This document shows positions 18,088 through 26,519 of a DNA stretch of 64,000 nucleotides, piece after piece (position 1 is the stretch's first letter; each line of letters begins with the position of its first letter). The translations under genes and the position numbers were made by a program. Under the pieces are notes generated by a model that was not told the DNA's origin, searched no databases, and worked only from the letters and a program-made list of their open reading frames with translations. This DNA comes from Roseobacter denitrificans OCh 114. Its GTDB lineage: Bacteria; Pseudomonadota; Alphaproteobacteria; Rhodobacterales; Rhodobacteraceae. The stretch is from positions 1-64,000 of the forward strand of contig NC_008386.1 in assembly GCF_000014045.1 (NCBI RefSeq). The letters are read 5' to 3'.

Positions 18088-19790
18088 GTGGAAACCCTGC
18101 GATACGAGTTTTCCAACACATCACAATCGTCAGCCTTCGTCGTCGGAGGACTGATTTTTCTCACCAGGACTTGGTGGATCATACGGTATGAGCACGCCGC
18201 CAGCGTCTGGACAGAATTTTTGATGATAATTGACCACGGCATTGGCGTTGCGGAGTATCTTCTGCTGGCCATTTCGAGTGAGAATGATCGGCAACCTCCC
18301 ACCATTTGGCTTAACGCCATACCCGAACCACTGTTTTTGTCGGCTCTCGGGTCCTTACGCCTAGTCGAGCGTGCCTTCATCGCTGACAAATTGCCGTATA
18401 CCATTCCTCGATAGCATCCTAAATTCCCGTTATGCTAGAATCGTACCGAAAGTGGTGAAGCGCGTGAATCGTGAAATTCGATATGGGCTTAAAAGCGCCG
18501 CTGGGCGCTCGTTCTACGGCGTAGAATTGCTGAGATCCGGTTTCAACCTCGGCACGGGAATTCACGGTCTTCGGCATGATGCACGCCATCACAGTTCTCA
18601 AAAGCAAAGATCAGTTAACAGCGCTATAAACGATTGTACTCAGTGCGATCGGACTAATGACGACGTCTGTTGGCTGCGGTCGTTAGCGGTACGTTTCATT
18701 GAATGCACGTGTGCTGGGAGCATCGGCGGATTATGACCGGTGGTTTCAACGCACCCATTGTTAATCGAATTTTCCGAGTGCATTTTCACGAAGATGACGT
18801 AACTCCCCCTGCTCTTCTGAGCACCAAGAAAAAGCGTTGAGCCTGCCGCGTGTACAAAAATGGCATCTTCTGTTTCGTTATGAACATCAGGTGTGCCTGA
18901 TGCCGACTCTTGGGAACTCACCGAGCCACAAACGTGTCTTGAAGATCATCTGCGTCGTTGCCCGCAGCGCGTTGGTCACTCGGCCGGGGCCAACTCCTGC
19001 GCTTGAATCTATGATGGATGAAAACAGTGATGACGTAGTGACGATCGGAACCGTTGCACAGAGGTACCTGCTCGCTCTGACCAATCGCATGACAGCCACA
19101 CTGCTTAGCCACGGGTATGAGGGAGCGGTTGTGACCTCCCGAATGGTGGCCAGCATATGCTGCCACCTCAAGATATTCAGAACGGGGCGGGACTTCTGAT
19201 GCAAACCAAGGTCAATCAATGTTCGCATCTGGTGCATCAACAGCAAACTCTGCCGAGAATGAACGTGCACAACGGAAGTCGGCCATCGGAAACGGTTGCC
19301 ATTGGTTGTCCACTACCCACGCTGCATAAAGCCAATCCATCAGTTGAGCTGTCCTTTAGGCCTGATAATACGCGGACTATCCAGCTTGTGCAGATGGCTA
19401 CACAGCAGCAGGGCTGGTTGAAGTTTTGGCAAGTTCGATCTTCTGTTGTCACCGTGGCGGTGGAGGAAGATTTGTTTTTCAATGAAAGCGCAATAATTTG
19501 CTCGTATGGCCAGTCTTGTAACGGCCGAGTCAACGTGACCACCTCCCCCTTCCTGTCGCAGCTGCGCATCCCGGCAGCTGACGTCGCGTTTTTTTCAATT
19601 ACCATCACGAGAGACATCAATACACGCAATCCAGAGGACGCACAGATCTGCATAAGATCCTGGAAGAGCGTTCGACCTGCGGTAACACCGTCGTGCCTCT
19701 ACACCCATGCAGTCGAAGCACACCTGCAGCTGAACGCGGATGGCAGATCGGACGCAGTCAGATGAGTTCACTCTGTAACGCCCCAACACC
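18088..19790. other. Gene-poor stretch between the virB operon and repABC
   Basis: Several overlapping frames on both strands run through this 1.7 kb, but none has a convincing start, ribosome binding site or recognisable motif. One stretch on the minus strand, 18130-18354, keeps a protein-like composition for about 74 codons (for example GYGVKPNGGRLPIILTRN) directly upstream of the first virB-operon gene but lacks a normal start codon, so it may be the tail of a broken gene. The rest could be plasmid regulatory DNA or decayed sequence. Confidence 0.45.
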
Positions 19791-19792
19791 AA

Positions 19793-19810
19793 TCTTGAAC
19801 GCGTTCAAGA
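19793..19810. promoter_or_regulatory. parS-like centromere site 1 upstream of repA
   Basis: This is a perfect 18-base palindrome, TCTTGAACGCGTTCAAGA. The same core recurs inside repB at 21728-21745 and, with two changes, at 22060-22077. RepB (ParB) proteins of repABC plasmids bind such palindromes within or next to the operon, and these sites determine plasmid compatibility. The position upstream of the repA promoter fits. Confidence 0.8.
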
Positions 19811-19883
19811 ATTTCTCCTCGTCTGAGTGTTCACCGCATCCTAGCCTTATCATTCGCTTGTATCCGCCTAGGGAAACGATATA

Positions 19884-19911
19884 TTGGCTTTTTCCACTTA
19901 ATCGTTATACT
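19884..19911 (+). promoter_or_regulatory. Candidate repABC promoter
   Basis: TTGGCT at 19884-19889 and TATACT at 19906-19911 are separated by 16 bases and lie about 50 bases before the repA ATG. The surrounding sequence is AT-rich compared with neighbouring genes. This is a consensus reading only. Confidence 0.5.
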
Positions 19912-19962
19912 GTGATTGAGAAATCGATTCTAAGTCGGAACAACCGACAGCAAGCAGGCAGC

Positions 19963-21318
19963 ATGAGTGGTAACCTAGAGCAATTTTTGACTGATCTATC
20001 TCGTGGTCTTGACCGCACGATGGTGTCGGTGAACAAGGAGTTGACCTTACGTACCCGCATTCAACGGAAGTGGTCGATGCGCCAGTGCGCGCGCTTCCTG
20101 AATGTCGGCATCACCTATCTGAACAAGTTCGCCAAATCCACTGCTGATTTTCCCCAGGGAGAGTACGTTGGCCGCGAACGCGTATTTACGATTGAAGAGC
20201 TGATGCATATGCGAGCTCTTTTCGCTGAAACAGCGAAGCGTCCTTACGACTATCTCGCTTGGCGCAAGCCCGAAGATCCTTTGCCGGTGATCTCTTTCGC
20301 CAGCCAGAAAGGTGGTACCGCAAAGTCTTTAACAGCCGCTCATTTTGCTCAGTATCTAAGCCTGAACTACGGTATGCGAGTTGGTGTCATGGACGCTGAT
20401 CCGCAAAGTACGATCACCCTGTACTTTGTTGGCGGCGAGGGACTTCCCGCAATGCCGACCGAAGACACAGCGTCCATGGTCGATTTTGCGGGACTTTTTC
20501 CAAACGGTGACAAGTCATACACAGATTATGACGCCGAAGAGTTAGACAGCTTTTTCTTGAGGACGTCTTGGCCTGGTTTGAGGCTAGTACCAGCGCATGG
20601 TGAGACGTCTGAGGGTGAGATCCAGATTGCAAGGCTTGTCAGTGAGCGGCCAAAAGGAAAAAACTTCTATCGTTTTCTCAGGGACTCTATCGAAAGATGG
20701 CGTGACGGCCATGTTCCGCAGACTGAGCCAAATGAACTGGCCAGTGATGGCGTACTCGACCGAGAAAAGTTTGATGCAGCCCTGAATGAAACGCTTGACT
20801 GTATCGTAATCGACTACCAGCCAGCTCTGACATTATTTCAGTTAAACAACGTCGTTGCGTCCTCTTCTTTAGTCATTCCTCAAACGATGAAAGGTTTCGA
20901 CATTGCGACGCTTTCGACGTTTGTAAATGGGCTTCTTGGAATGCTGCAGCATATCCTTCGCAACGAACGTATTGATATCGGGTCAGGCGCAAACATGCTT
21001 CTTCCAACAATCGTCCAACGTACCAACAACCAAGACCTTGATCAGATTTCCAACTTATTGGAGCATTGCCCAGCGGAAATTCTCCCCGTTTTCTATCTTC
21101 GATCGGATTCGATTTCCAATGCCTCTGACGTGTATCAGTCCGTTTATGAGTACCAAGCGGATACACCTGGTAAGCGGAAGGGCATTGAGCGATTCATCAC
21201 AAACGCAGATGCAGTCAATGACGCGATCGTGTCGAGGCTATGGCCCGGTCGTGAGCGCGGCTATGCCGATAAGTGGATGGACGACTTCTATCAAGACGAT
21301 GAAGAGGTGGGGAAATGA
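19963..21318 (+). CDS. repA: RepA, ParA-type partitioning ATPase of repABC
   Basis: I place the start at the ATG at 19963, giving 451 residues; the frame is open further upstream across the promoter and parS site. The N-terminal 120 residues hold a DNA-binding region (MRQCARFLNVGITYLNKF). The ATPase domain starts with the deviant Walker A SQKGGTAKSLTAAHFAQYL near residues 110-128, then MDADPQSTITLYF and CIVIDYQPALT. RepA-type ParAs of repABC plasmids typically read KGGSAKT; here threonine and serine replace two positions conservatively. RepA powers plasmid partitioning and represses its own operon with RepB. Confidence 0.94.
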   Translation: MSGNLEQFLTDLSRGLDRTMVSVNKELTLRTRIQRKWSMRQCARFLNVGITYLNKFAKSTADFPQGEYVGRERVFTIEELMHMRALFAETAKRPYDYLAWRKPEDPLPVISFASQKGGTAKSLTAAHFAQYLSLNYGMRVGVMDADPQSTITLYFVGGEGLPAMPTEDTASMVDFAGLFPNGDKSYTDYDAEELDSFFLRTSWPGLRLVPAHGETSEGEIQIARLVSERPKGKNFYRFLRDSIERWRDGHVPQTEPNELASDGVLDREKFDAALNETLDCIVIDYQPALTLFQLNNVVASSSLVIPQTMKGFDIATLSTFVNGLLGMLQHILRNERIDIGSGANMLLPTIVQRTNNQDLDQISNLLEHCPAEILPVFYLRSDSISNASDVYQSVYEYQADTPGKRKGIERFITNADAVNDAIVSRLWPGRERGYADKWMDDFYQDDEEVGK

Positions 21319-22337
21319 AGAGAGGCATCAAGCGTTCGCTAGTGCGGCCAGTTAAGCCAGCCGATCCCTTTGAAAGTCCGGAAGGCGAACAAAGCCTACC
21401 CGAAGCTAAACCCGAGGTCCTGTCTCAAACAAAAGCTTCAGGTGGCGCGGGAAGTGCATGGAAGGCCGGTGCAGTTGCGCAGGCGCAAGCTGGCCTGGAC
21501 GAAGCACGAGAGAAGCTCGCGATAGATATCATGGCCGGCGACCACGTGATCGAGATCGATCCTGACGCGTTGACGGACCCTATCGGCTCTGACCGCCGTG
21601 CCAATTGGATGGAGCATGATGACTTCTTGACTTTCGTTGAGAGCATTCGCGAAAACGGTCAGGACATGCCAATATTGGTTTGGCCTAAAGATCCCGAATG
21701 GCGTCCAGATCAAATTGATCCCGAGAATCTTGAACGCGTTCAATTTCTAATTCTTGCGGGGCGTAGAAGAACTGAAGCAGCACGAAAAATTGGCCGGAAA
21801 GTCCGTGCCGTCATAGCCTCCCAAAGTGGCAGGGGCAGTGCTGAATCAACGTTCAACATGCTTGTCTTGCGGTTTCGGGAAAACGACGAACGAGAAGATC
21901 TTAGCGCGTTTGAGCGATTGCTGTCTATCGGGCAAATGTTTGAAGAGCTTACCAGTGCCTCTAAGTCGAAAATAAAGGCAAAAGTATTCGCAGAGCGCAT
22001 TGGAGTTCACGAGAGCTTAGTGTCGCGTGCCCGAGCGGTTTCAGATGCAAGAGAAGAAATCTTGAGCACGTTCAAGAACGCCTACGAGATGAGTTTTCGC
22101 CAACTTCAGGAAGCTCTAGCAGCGATAAGCGATGATACTACCCAAAAGAAGACGAGGTCAAAGAGGCCAAGGAAGCTTCTTGTGACACGGAAGGTTGGCG
22201 CGCGAAATTTATCGTTATCTACACAAGGTGGGCGGCTTGCAGTTAGCGCGCCTGGAATGAATTTAGATAAGCAAGCTCTAGAAGGGTTAGGCGATGTGAT
22301 CGCTACTTATCTGCAAGAACATGGGTCGAAGAAATGA
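21315..22337 (+). CDS. repB: RepB, ParB-type centromere-binding protein
   Basis: The ATG overlaps the repA stop as ATGA. The 340-residue product shows the ParB/RepB order: a charged N terminus, a nuclease-like ParB domain starting HVIEIDPDALTDPIG with ENGQDMPILVWP and LILAGRRRTEAARKIG, and a helix-turn-helix (KVFAERIGVHESLVSRARAV). It should bind the palindromic parS sites, two of which lie within its own gene. Together with RepA it segregates the plasmid and controls rep transcription. Confidence 0.94.
   Translation: MKRGIKRSLVRPVKPADPFESPEGEQSLPEAKPEVLSQTKASGGAGSAWKAGAVAQAQAGLDEAREKLAIDIMAGDHVIEIDPDALTDPIGSDRRANWMEHDDFLTFVESIRENGQDMPILVWPKDPEWRPDQIDPENLERVQFLILAGRRRTEAARKIGRKVRAVIASQSGRGSAESTFNMLVLRFRENDEREDLSAFERLLSIGQMFEELTSASKSKIKAKVFAERIGVHESLVSRARAVSDAREEILSTFKNAYEMSFRQLQEALAAISDDTTQKKTRSKRPRKLLVTRKVGARNLSLSTQGGRLAVSAPGMNLDKQALEGLGDVIATYLQEHGSKK
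21728..21745. promoter_or_regulatory. parS-like site 2 inside repB
   Basis: TCTTGAACGCGTTCAATT shares 16 of 18 bases with the palindrome upstream of repA, and its inner 14 bases form a perfect palindrome. Finding the same 14-mer twice in 2 kb, once upstream of repA and once within repB, supports a RepB-binding role. Confidence 0.7.
22060..22077. promoter_or_regulatory. parS-like site 3 inside repB, imperfect
   Basis: TCTTGAGCACGTTCAAGA differs from the perfect palindrome by two central bases and retains both outer arms. It lies about 330 bases after site 2. It may be a weaker RepB-binding site or a chance match constrained by coding sequence. Confidence 0.5.
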
Positions 22338-22420
22338 AACGCTCACCTGCAACGGCAGGAAAAGGCGCGCGACCCCAATTGAGGCACAGAGCAGAGAGGA
22401 ACATCACGTGATCTAACGGC

Positions 22421-22474
22421 AAAAGAAAAGCCCCCAAACCTTGCGGTATGAGAGCTTATCTGTAGTGTTTTGCA
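22421..22474 (-). ncRNA. Antisense ctRNA between repB and repC
   Basis: On the minus strand a strong promoter (TTGACA at 22509-22504, 17-base spacer, TATCTA at 22486-22481) would start an RNA near 22474. The RNA ends in a 12-base-pair hairpin at 22456-22429 with a GCAA loop, followed by TTTTCTTTT. It is therefore about 54 nucleotides long. This matches the small counter-transcribed RNA that in repABC plasmids pairs with the repB-repC leader, stops RepC synthesis and sets copy number and incompatibility. Confidence 0.87.
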
Positions 22475-22577
22475 GCCTTATAGATAGCCATCCCGCGCAT
22501 CGATGTCAACTTTAACACCGATTTGGTGAACGGATTTCTTTTGCCTTCATTCAACTGATGGAGGTGGAACAACACTC

Positions 22578-23891
22578 ATGACACATACAGGTTGGCGCAA
22601 GCCGACACCGGGCCTTGTAGCTGCTGAAAAGCTCGCACAAGCCGGTGAACACTTATCTATACCCAAAACACGGGCAATCGTTGCAGCCAAGAAAGTGGCG
22701 GCGGCGATCGGACTCAAGTCCCAGGATCTGCTTCTGCTGGATACTTTTGGCGCGGTCACGCAGCCACAGGACTGGGAGCAGGGCAAGCGGCCCATCGTCT
22801 GGGCCTCGAATAACTTTCTCATGGAGCAGACCGGATTTTCATTGGCCACGCTCAAGCGGCACGCCCGCAGGCTGTGCGAGGCTGGCCTGATTGCCTTCAA
22901 GGACAGCCCCAACGGCAAGCGCTACGGTCGCCGTGACGAAGATGGCGTCATTGTTGAGGCCTACGGCTTCGACCTAGCGCCTCTGGCGGCCCGTACGGTA
23001 GAATTTGAAGCCCTGCATGCCCAGCTGCTCGAAGAGCGTCAGCTCTGCAAGTCCCTGCGCAACACGATCACGGTCATGCGGCGTGTGATCCGCGCCAAGA
23101 TTGAGAAAGCCCTGGAAAGCCGTCTGAAGGGTCCTTGGCGCGATCTGCAGGATGAGTTCTCCTTGATGCTCGAGCGGCTTCCCAAGCGCTCTACAGGCAC
23201 CAACAAGCTGATCGACATCGTCGACTGGTTTAAATCTCTGCAGGCGCGCGTGGAGGCTGCTTTCGAAGCTGCATTTGATTGGCCAGAGGAGTCTGATGCA
23301 AATCTCTCGCCTCAGGAGCATGAATCAGAATCTAATATTGTTTCACTTTATAAAAATATGAACCCCAGCGGGGTCAACAATGAGCCCCACATACTAACTA
23401 CAACTCAACTTGATCCTGTAAAAAGTAATCGCTTTGAAACAAAGCACGCGGAGGCAACACCACCAGAATTACCACCCACAGAGCAGGTTGAAAAGTCGCA
23501 AGAGGTTGATTTGGATATCGAGTGGAGCACCCATACCGGCAAACGAACGTCCGATGTGGATATCCCTATGCTGATGCTGACCTGTCCACAATTTGCGGAG
23601 CTCGCGCGGGACATGGAAGGGTATATTCGAGACTGGAACGGGGTGCACCGGGCCGCCGGGAAAGTCAGACCGATGGTTGGAATCTCGGAAAGCGCCTGGA
23701 ATGTCGCCCAGCAGACGCTCGGACCGGCCGTTGCCGCCGCAGCGCTCGCCCTTATTTACGACAAACATGCCACCGGTGAGGTTTCATCGCCCGGCGGCTA
23801 TCTGCGCGGCATGGTGGAGAAGGCGATGGTCGGAGAATTGCACCTTGATCGCAGTTTTTATGGCCGGTTGGGCGAGAGAGCAGGGGCGTAG
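22578..23891 (+). CDS. repC: RepC replication initiator
   Basis: The 437-residue product is the initiator protein of repABC plasmids. Its N terminus WRKPTPGLVAAEKLAQ and the winged-helix region ASNNFLMEQTGFSLATLKRHARRLCEAGLIAFKDSPNGKR are characteristic. The C-terminal part from about residue 305 (PMLMLTCPQFAEL and SPGGYLRGMVEKA) is the conserved RepC tail. The TGGAGGTGG ribosome binding site lies upstream of the ATG at 22578. The leader between repB and repC contains the antisense RNA, so synthesis should be controlled post-transcriptionally. Confidence 0.95.
   Translation: MTHTGWRKPTPGLVAAEKLAQAGEHLSIPKTRAIVAAKKVAAAIGLKSQDLLLLDTFGAVTQPQDWEQGKRPIVWASNNFLMEQTGFSLATLKRHARRLCEAGLIAFKDSPNGKRYGRRDEDGVIVEAYGFDLAPLAARTVEFEALHAQLLEERQLCKSLRNTITVMRRVIRAKIEKALESRLKGPWRDLQDEFSLMLERLPKRSTGTNKLIDIVDWFKSLQARVEAAFEAAFDWPEESDANLSPQEHESESNIVSLYKNMNPSGVNNEPHILTTTQLDPVKSNRFETKHAEATPPELPPTEQVEKSQEVDLDIEWSTHTGKRTSDVDIPMLMLTCPQFAELARDMEGYIRDWNGVHRAAGKVRPMVGISESAWNVAQQTLGPAVAAAALALIYDKHATGEVSSPGGYLRGMVEKAMVGELHLDRSFYGRLGERAGA
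23310..23430. other. Probable origin of replication inside repC
   Basis: This stretch of repC is markedly more AT-rich than the rest of the gene and encodes a low-complexity linker between the two conserved RepC domains. In studied repABC plasmids oriV lies in an AT-rich region within repC. The exact limits cannot be seen from sequence alone. Confidence 0.5.
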
Positions 23892-23909
23892 TGATGGCCT
23901 ATGCTTGTG

Positions 23910-23930
23910 ATATGCCGCCGTCTGGCATAT
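23910..23930. promoter_or_regulatory. Inverted repeat upstream of vapBC, candidate operator
   Basis: ATATGCC and GGCATAT form a perfect 7-base inverted repeat separated by seven bases, 37 bases before the vapB start. VapB-VapC complexes usually repress their own promoter through such repeats. No other gene lies nearby to explain it. Confidence 0.55.
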
Positions 23931-23966
23931 ATCGGTGATAGACCAATTGGGTAAAAGGAGACTCAT

Positions 23967-24197
23967 ATGACCGCAATCGCAAAACTGTTCACCAATGGAC
24001 GCAGCCAAGCCGTGCGGATTCCGAAGGATTTCGCCTTTCACGGTATCGATGAGGTTTCGGTCCGTAAGATCGGGAACAAGCTGGTGTTGGAACCGATCCG
24101 CAAGACATGGACCAGCCTGGCCGACGAAGAGCCCGCGGCGGCGGATTTCATGGCGGAGCGTCCCGACTTGCTGAACCCAGACAGAGTCAAGTTTTGA
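23967..24197 (+). CDS. vapB: VapB-type antitoxin
   Basis: The 76-residue product has an N-terminal AbrB/MazE-like DNA-binding fold (AKLFTNGRSQAVRIPKDFAF) and a C-terminal tail that would wrap the toxin (TWTSLADEEPAAADFMAERPD). AAAAGGAGA precedes the ATG. It overlaps vapC by three bases. It should neutralise VapC and repress the operon, supporting plasmid maintenance beside repABC. Confidence 0.9.
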   Translation: MTAIAKLFTNGRSQAVRIPKDFAFHGIDEVSVRKIGNKLVLEPIRKTWTSLADEEPAAADFMAERPDLLNPDRVKF

Positions 24198-24616
24198 CGC
24201 TCTACATGCTCGATACGGACATTTGCAGCTATCTGATGCGTGAGCATCCGGCGGCGGTGTTACGAGCAATGGAAAAGCAGGTCGAGGCGGGGGAGGATAT
24301 CTGCATTTCCGTGATTACTTACTCGGAACTGCGCCTCGGGGCGGCCCGGTCTCAGGCGCGTGCTAAATATGACGGTTTGATCGATGCGCTGTCTGACCGG
24401 CTCGACTTCATCGCGGATTGGTCGACGAAAGAAGCTGATCGGTTTGCAGACGTTCAGTCCCATTTGCTGGGGCAAGGGGCCCCGATTGGTGCCAATGACA
24501 CGATGATCGCCGCCCATGCTCTGTCGCTGGGGGCAGTCTTGGTCACGAATAACCAACGTCATTTTTCTAAGATCGAAGAACTGGTGCTGGAAAACTGGCT
24601 GGACCAATCTGATTAG
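24194..24616 (+). CDS. vapC: VapC-type PIN-domain toxin
   Basis: I favour the TTG start at 24194, overlapping the vapB stop as TTGA; an ATG at 24206 is the alternative. The 140-residue PIN domain carries the acidic residues expected for a magnesium-dependent ribonuclease: LDTDICSYLM, VITYSELRLGA, and GANDTMIAAHAL, followed by LVTNNQRHFSKI. VapC toxins cut tRNA or rRNA. The pair probably stabilises the replicon after cell division. Confidence 0.92.
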   Translation: MTLYMLDTDICSYLMREHPAAVLRAMEKQVEAGEDICISVITYSELRLGAARSQARAKYDGLIDALSDRLDFIADWSTKEADRFADVQSHLLGQGAPIGANDTMIAAHALSLGAVLVTNNQRHFSKIEELVLENWLDQSD

Positions 24617-24697
24617 ATGCCAACCTTGCTTCTACGGTCCCCTGACCGTCCGCAAGGCGACCCCGAAGAGTGAAAGACAGTAGTTTTGAGTCAACAC

Positions 24698-25127
24698 TTA
24701 CCGTTTAAGGCCAAACATTGAGGCCCAATTCTCGGCGGTCATTCCCTTGTGATAGTCCTTTTGCATCTCCACATCCAGAAGCTCTACCAGGAGTCGGTTT
24801 TCATGCCAGACCTCGACACAATCAAACGGCCCACGGTTGCAGAGTGACGATTTCGGAACTGCTCAGTATGGCGCACAACGCCACATGGACGAACGTAGAG
24901 CTGGCATCACGCGTTTTGATTTCACAGGATACTTGCTCTACGCCAGCCTCAAGCACATGGGTTGTTGGATAGACCTCAATTGCTATGCCATCATCTTCAG
25001 CAGCGCAGGCGATCCAGCAGTCAGGGAACGGCGGAAAGGGCATGGCAACGCCGCCCATGAGCTGAGCGAGAAAGGTCGCAACACTTTCAGGATCATTGGC
25101 GTAAATAGACAGGTGCAGAAGGCTCAT
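24698..25127 (-). pseudogene. VOC (glyoxalase-like) family gene, frameshifted
   Basis: From the ATG at 25127 the frame encodes about 100 residues of a vicinal-oxygen-chelate type domain (LLHLSIYANDPESVATFLAQL, WIACAAEDDGIAIEVYP) and stops after LQPWAV. One base further on, a frame continues with a protein-like sequence (FDCVEVWHENRLLVELLD and ENWASMFGLKR) down to the stop at 24698. Removing one base near 24828 would join both parts into one protein of about 142 residues. The second part is the usual C-terminal end of such proteins. It is either a pseudogene or a sequence error. Confidence 0.72.
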
Positions 25128-25180
25128 GACGCATTGCTATCCCGGTTTTCAAATGTCCGAAAAGTTCGTGATACTGACCG

Positions 25181-26395
25181 TTAGAGCCCAACCGCTTTGG
25201 TCAGATTCACCCGGAATCGGTCGCGGCGGCGCTGATAGCGACGGGTCATCTCTGCCGACGCGTGCCCCAATTGCTTCTGGACATAGCGTTCGTCAACTTC
25301 CGCGCCGGAGGCGAGACCGGCCCTCAGGGAGTGACCTGCAAAGAACTTCGCGCGCTCTTCGTCCGAGAGTTTTGAGAGGGCAGGGCGGTCAAGGCCAACG
25401 CCGGTTTCCAGAACCAGGCGCTTGATCAGACGTACGACGTGCTTGTCGGAGAGTCGCTCGGGCCCAATTCTGGAATTGTCCCGAAAAACCTGCCGGAACA
25501 CCGAACCGACGTCGATCTTGGCATAGTGCAGCCATTGCTCGAGGGCATAAACGGGGCAGGTCTGGTCGGCGGATCCGCGGCCGATCTCAACCTCGCGCCA
25601 GCCGGTTTTGCCCTTGATGTGCAGCACCGCTCCGCCTTCGAGGATTTCGACCCAGCCGCGGCCGTCGTCACTCTCGTCCTTGCCGACATCGAGACCGACG
25701 ATCTCGGTGCGGCGTAGTCCGCCAGCATAGCCGATGAGAAGAATGGCGCGGTCGCGGAGATCCCGCAGGGAGTATGAGAGGGCGCCGACCATTGCGAGCA
25801 CGTCCTCGATCAGCACAGCTTCTTTCTGTGTCGGCGGTTTGGCGTGGTGTCGCTTGATCCCGGCCCAGACCGAGGCGATGTGACGATCCTTCATGTCGAG
25901 CGCAAGACCTCGCTGGCGATAGTTTGCGGCGAGGCCGGACAGGCGGCGCTCGATCGTGGAGACGGAGAGGGCAGGGGAGCCGTCCTGCGGCTTGGCGCAG
26001 TCAGAGATATAGAGCCCGATCACGGCGGGGGAGGGGACCAGAGCGTCCACACCCTTGCGCCGGCACCAGCCGGTAAAATGCTTCCAGTCGGCCTTGTAGG
26101 CCTTATTGGTGTTCTCGGCTGTGGCGGCTTCGGCATAGTCACGGGCCTGGTCGATAAGGCGGTCGAGAGAGCCGGATCCCGCAACATGGTCGGGCAGCGC
26201 GATGTCTTGCGCGCTTGTTTCTTCCTTCTCGGCAGGATCGGACAGGAGTTCATCAGGATCGATGTCTAGCAGAACTTCGCCAGCAGGCGCTGTGTCGTCG
26301 TGCTGAGCATCAGAAGATCGGCTGTTGGACGCCGCCGTCAAAATCTCAGCCTCGGGGGTCGTTTTGGTACCGTTATTTATGAGATTGTCCGTCAT
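25181..26395 (-). CDS. Tyrosine recombinase (phage-integrase family)
   Basis: The 404-residue protein has a low-complexity N terminus, a SAM-like core-binding domain (ENTNKAYKADWKHFTGWCRR) and a catalytic domain. The catalytic residues are visible in GGLRRTEIVGL (Arg), FAGHSLRAGLASGA (His-x-x-Arg), VQKQLGHAS (His) and MTRRYQRRRD (Tyr). Such integrases accompany repABC plasmids and genomic islands. Together with the second recombinase at 49.3 kb it brackets the defence gene cluster. Confidence 0.92.
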   Translation of the reverse strand: MTDNLINNGTKTTPEAEILTAASNSRSSDAQHDDTAPAGEVLLDIDPDELLSDPAEKEETSAQDIALPDHVAGSGSLDRLIDQARDYAEAATAENTNKAYKADWKHFTGWCRRKGVDALVPSPAVIGLYISDCAKPQDGSPALSVSTIERRLSGLAANYRQRGLALDMKDRHIASVWAGIKRHHAKPPTQKEAVLIEDVLAMVGALSYSLRDLRDRAILLIGYAGGLRRTEIVGLDVGKDESDDGRGWVEILEGGAVLHIKGKTGWREVEIGRGSADQTCPVYALEQWLHYAKIDVGSVFRQVFRDNSRIGPERLSDKHVVRLIKRLVLETGVGLDRPALSKLSDEERAKFFAGHSLRAGLASGAEVDERYVQKQLGHASAEMTRRYQRRRDRFRVNLTKAVGL

Positions 26396-26519
26396 TTTTG
26401 CAGCCTACATTTATATGTCCGATAAGGCAAACTTATTGGACGTAAAGAAGAGCTCTAAGGTGGGGCGGTTTATGTGCTATTTGATGGATATAACCGCCGC
26501 GGTGAGATAGTGTTCCAGC

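Noticed and set aside
19157..19765. 202-codon plus-strand frame ahead of repA
   Set aside because: There is no ribosome binding site or motif, composition is unlike the neighbouring genes, and equally long frames run on the other strand.
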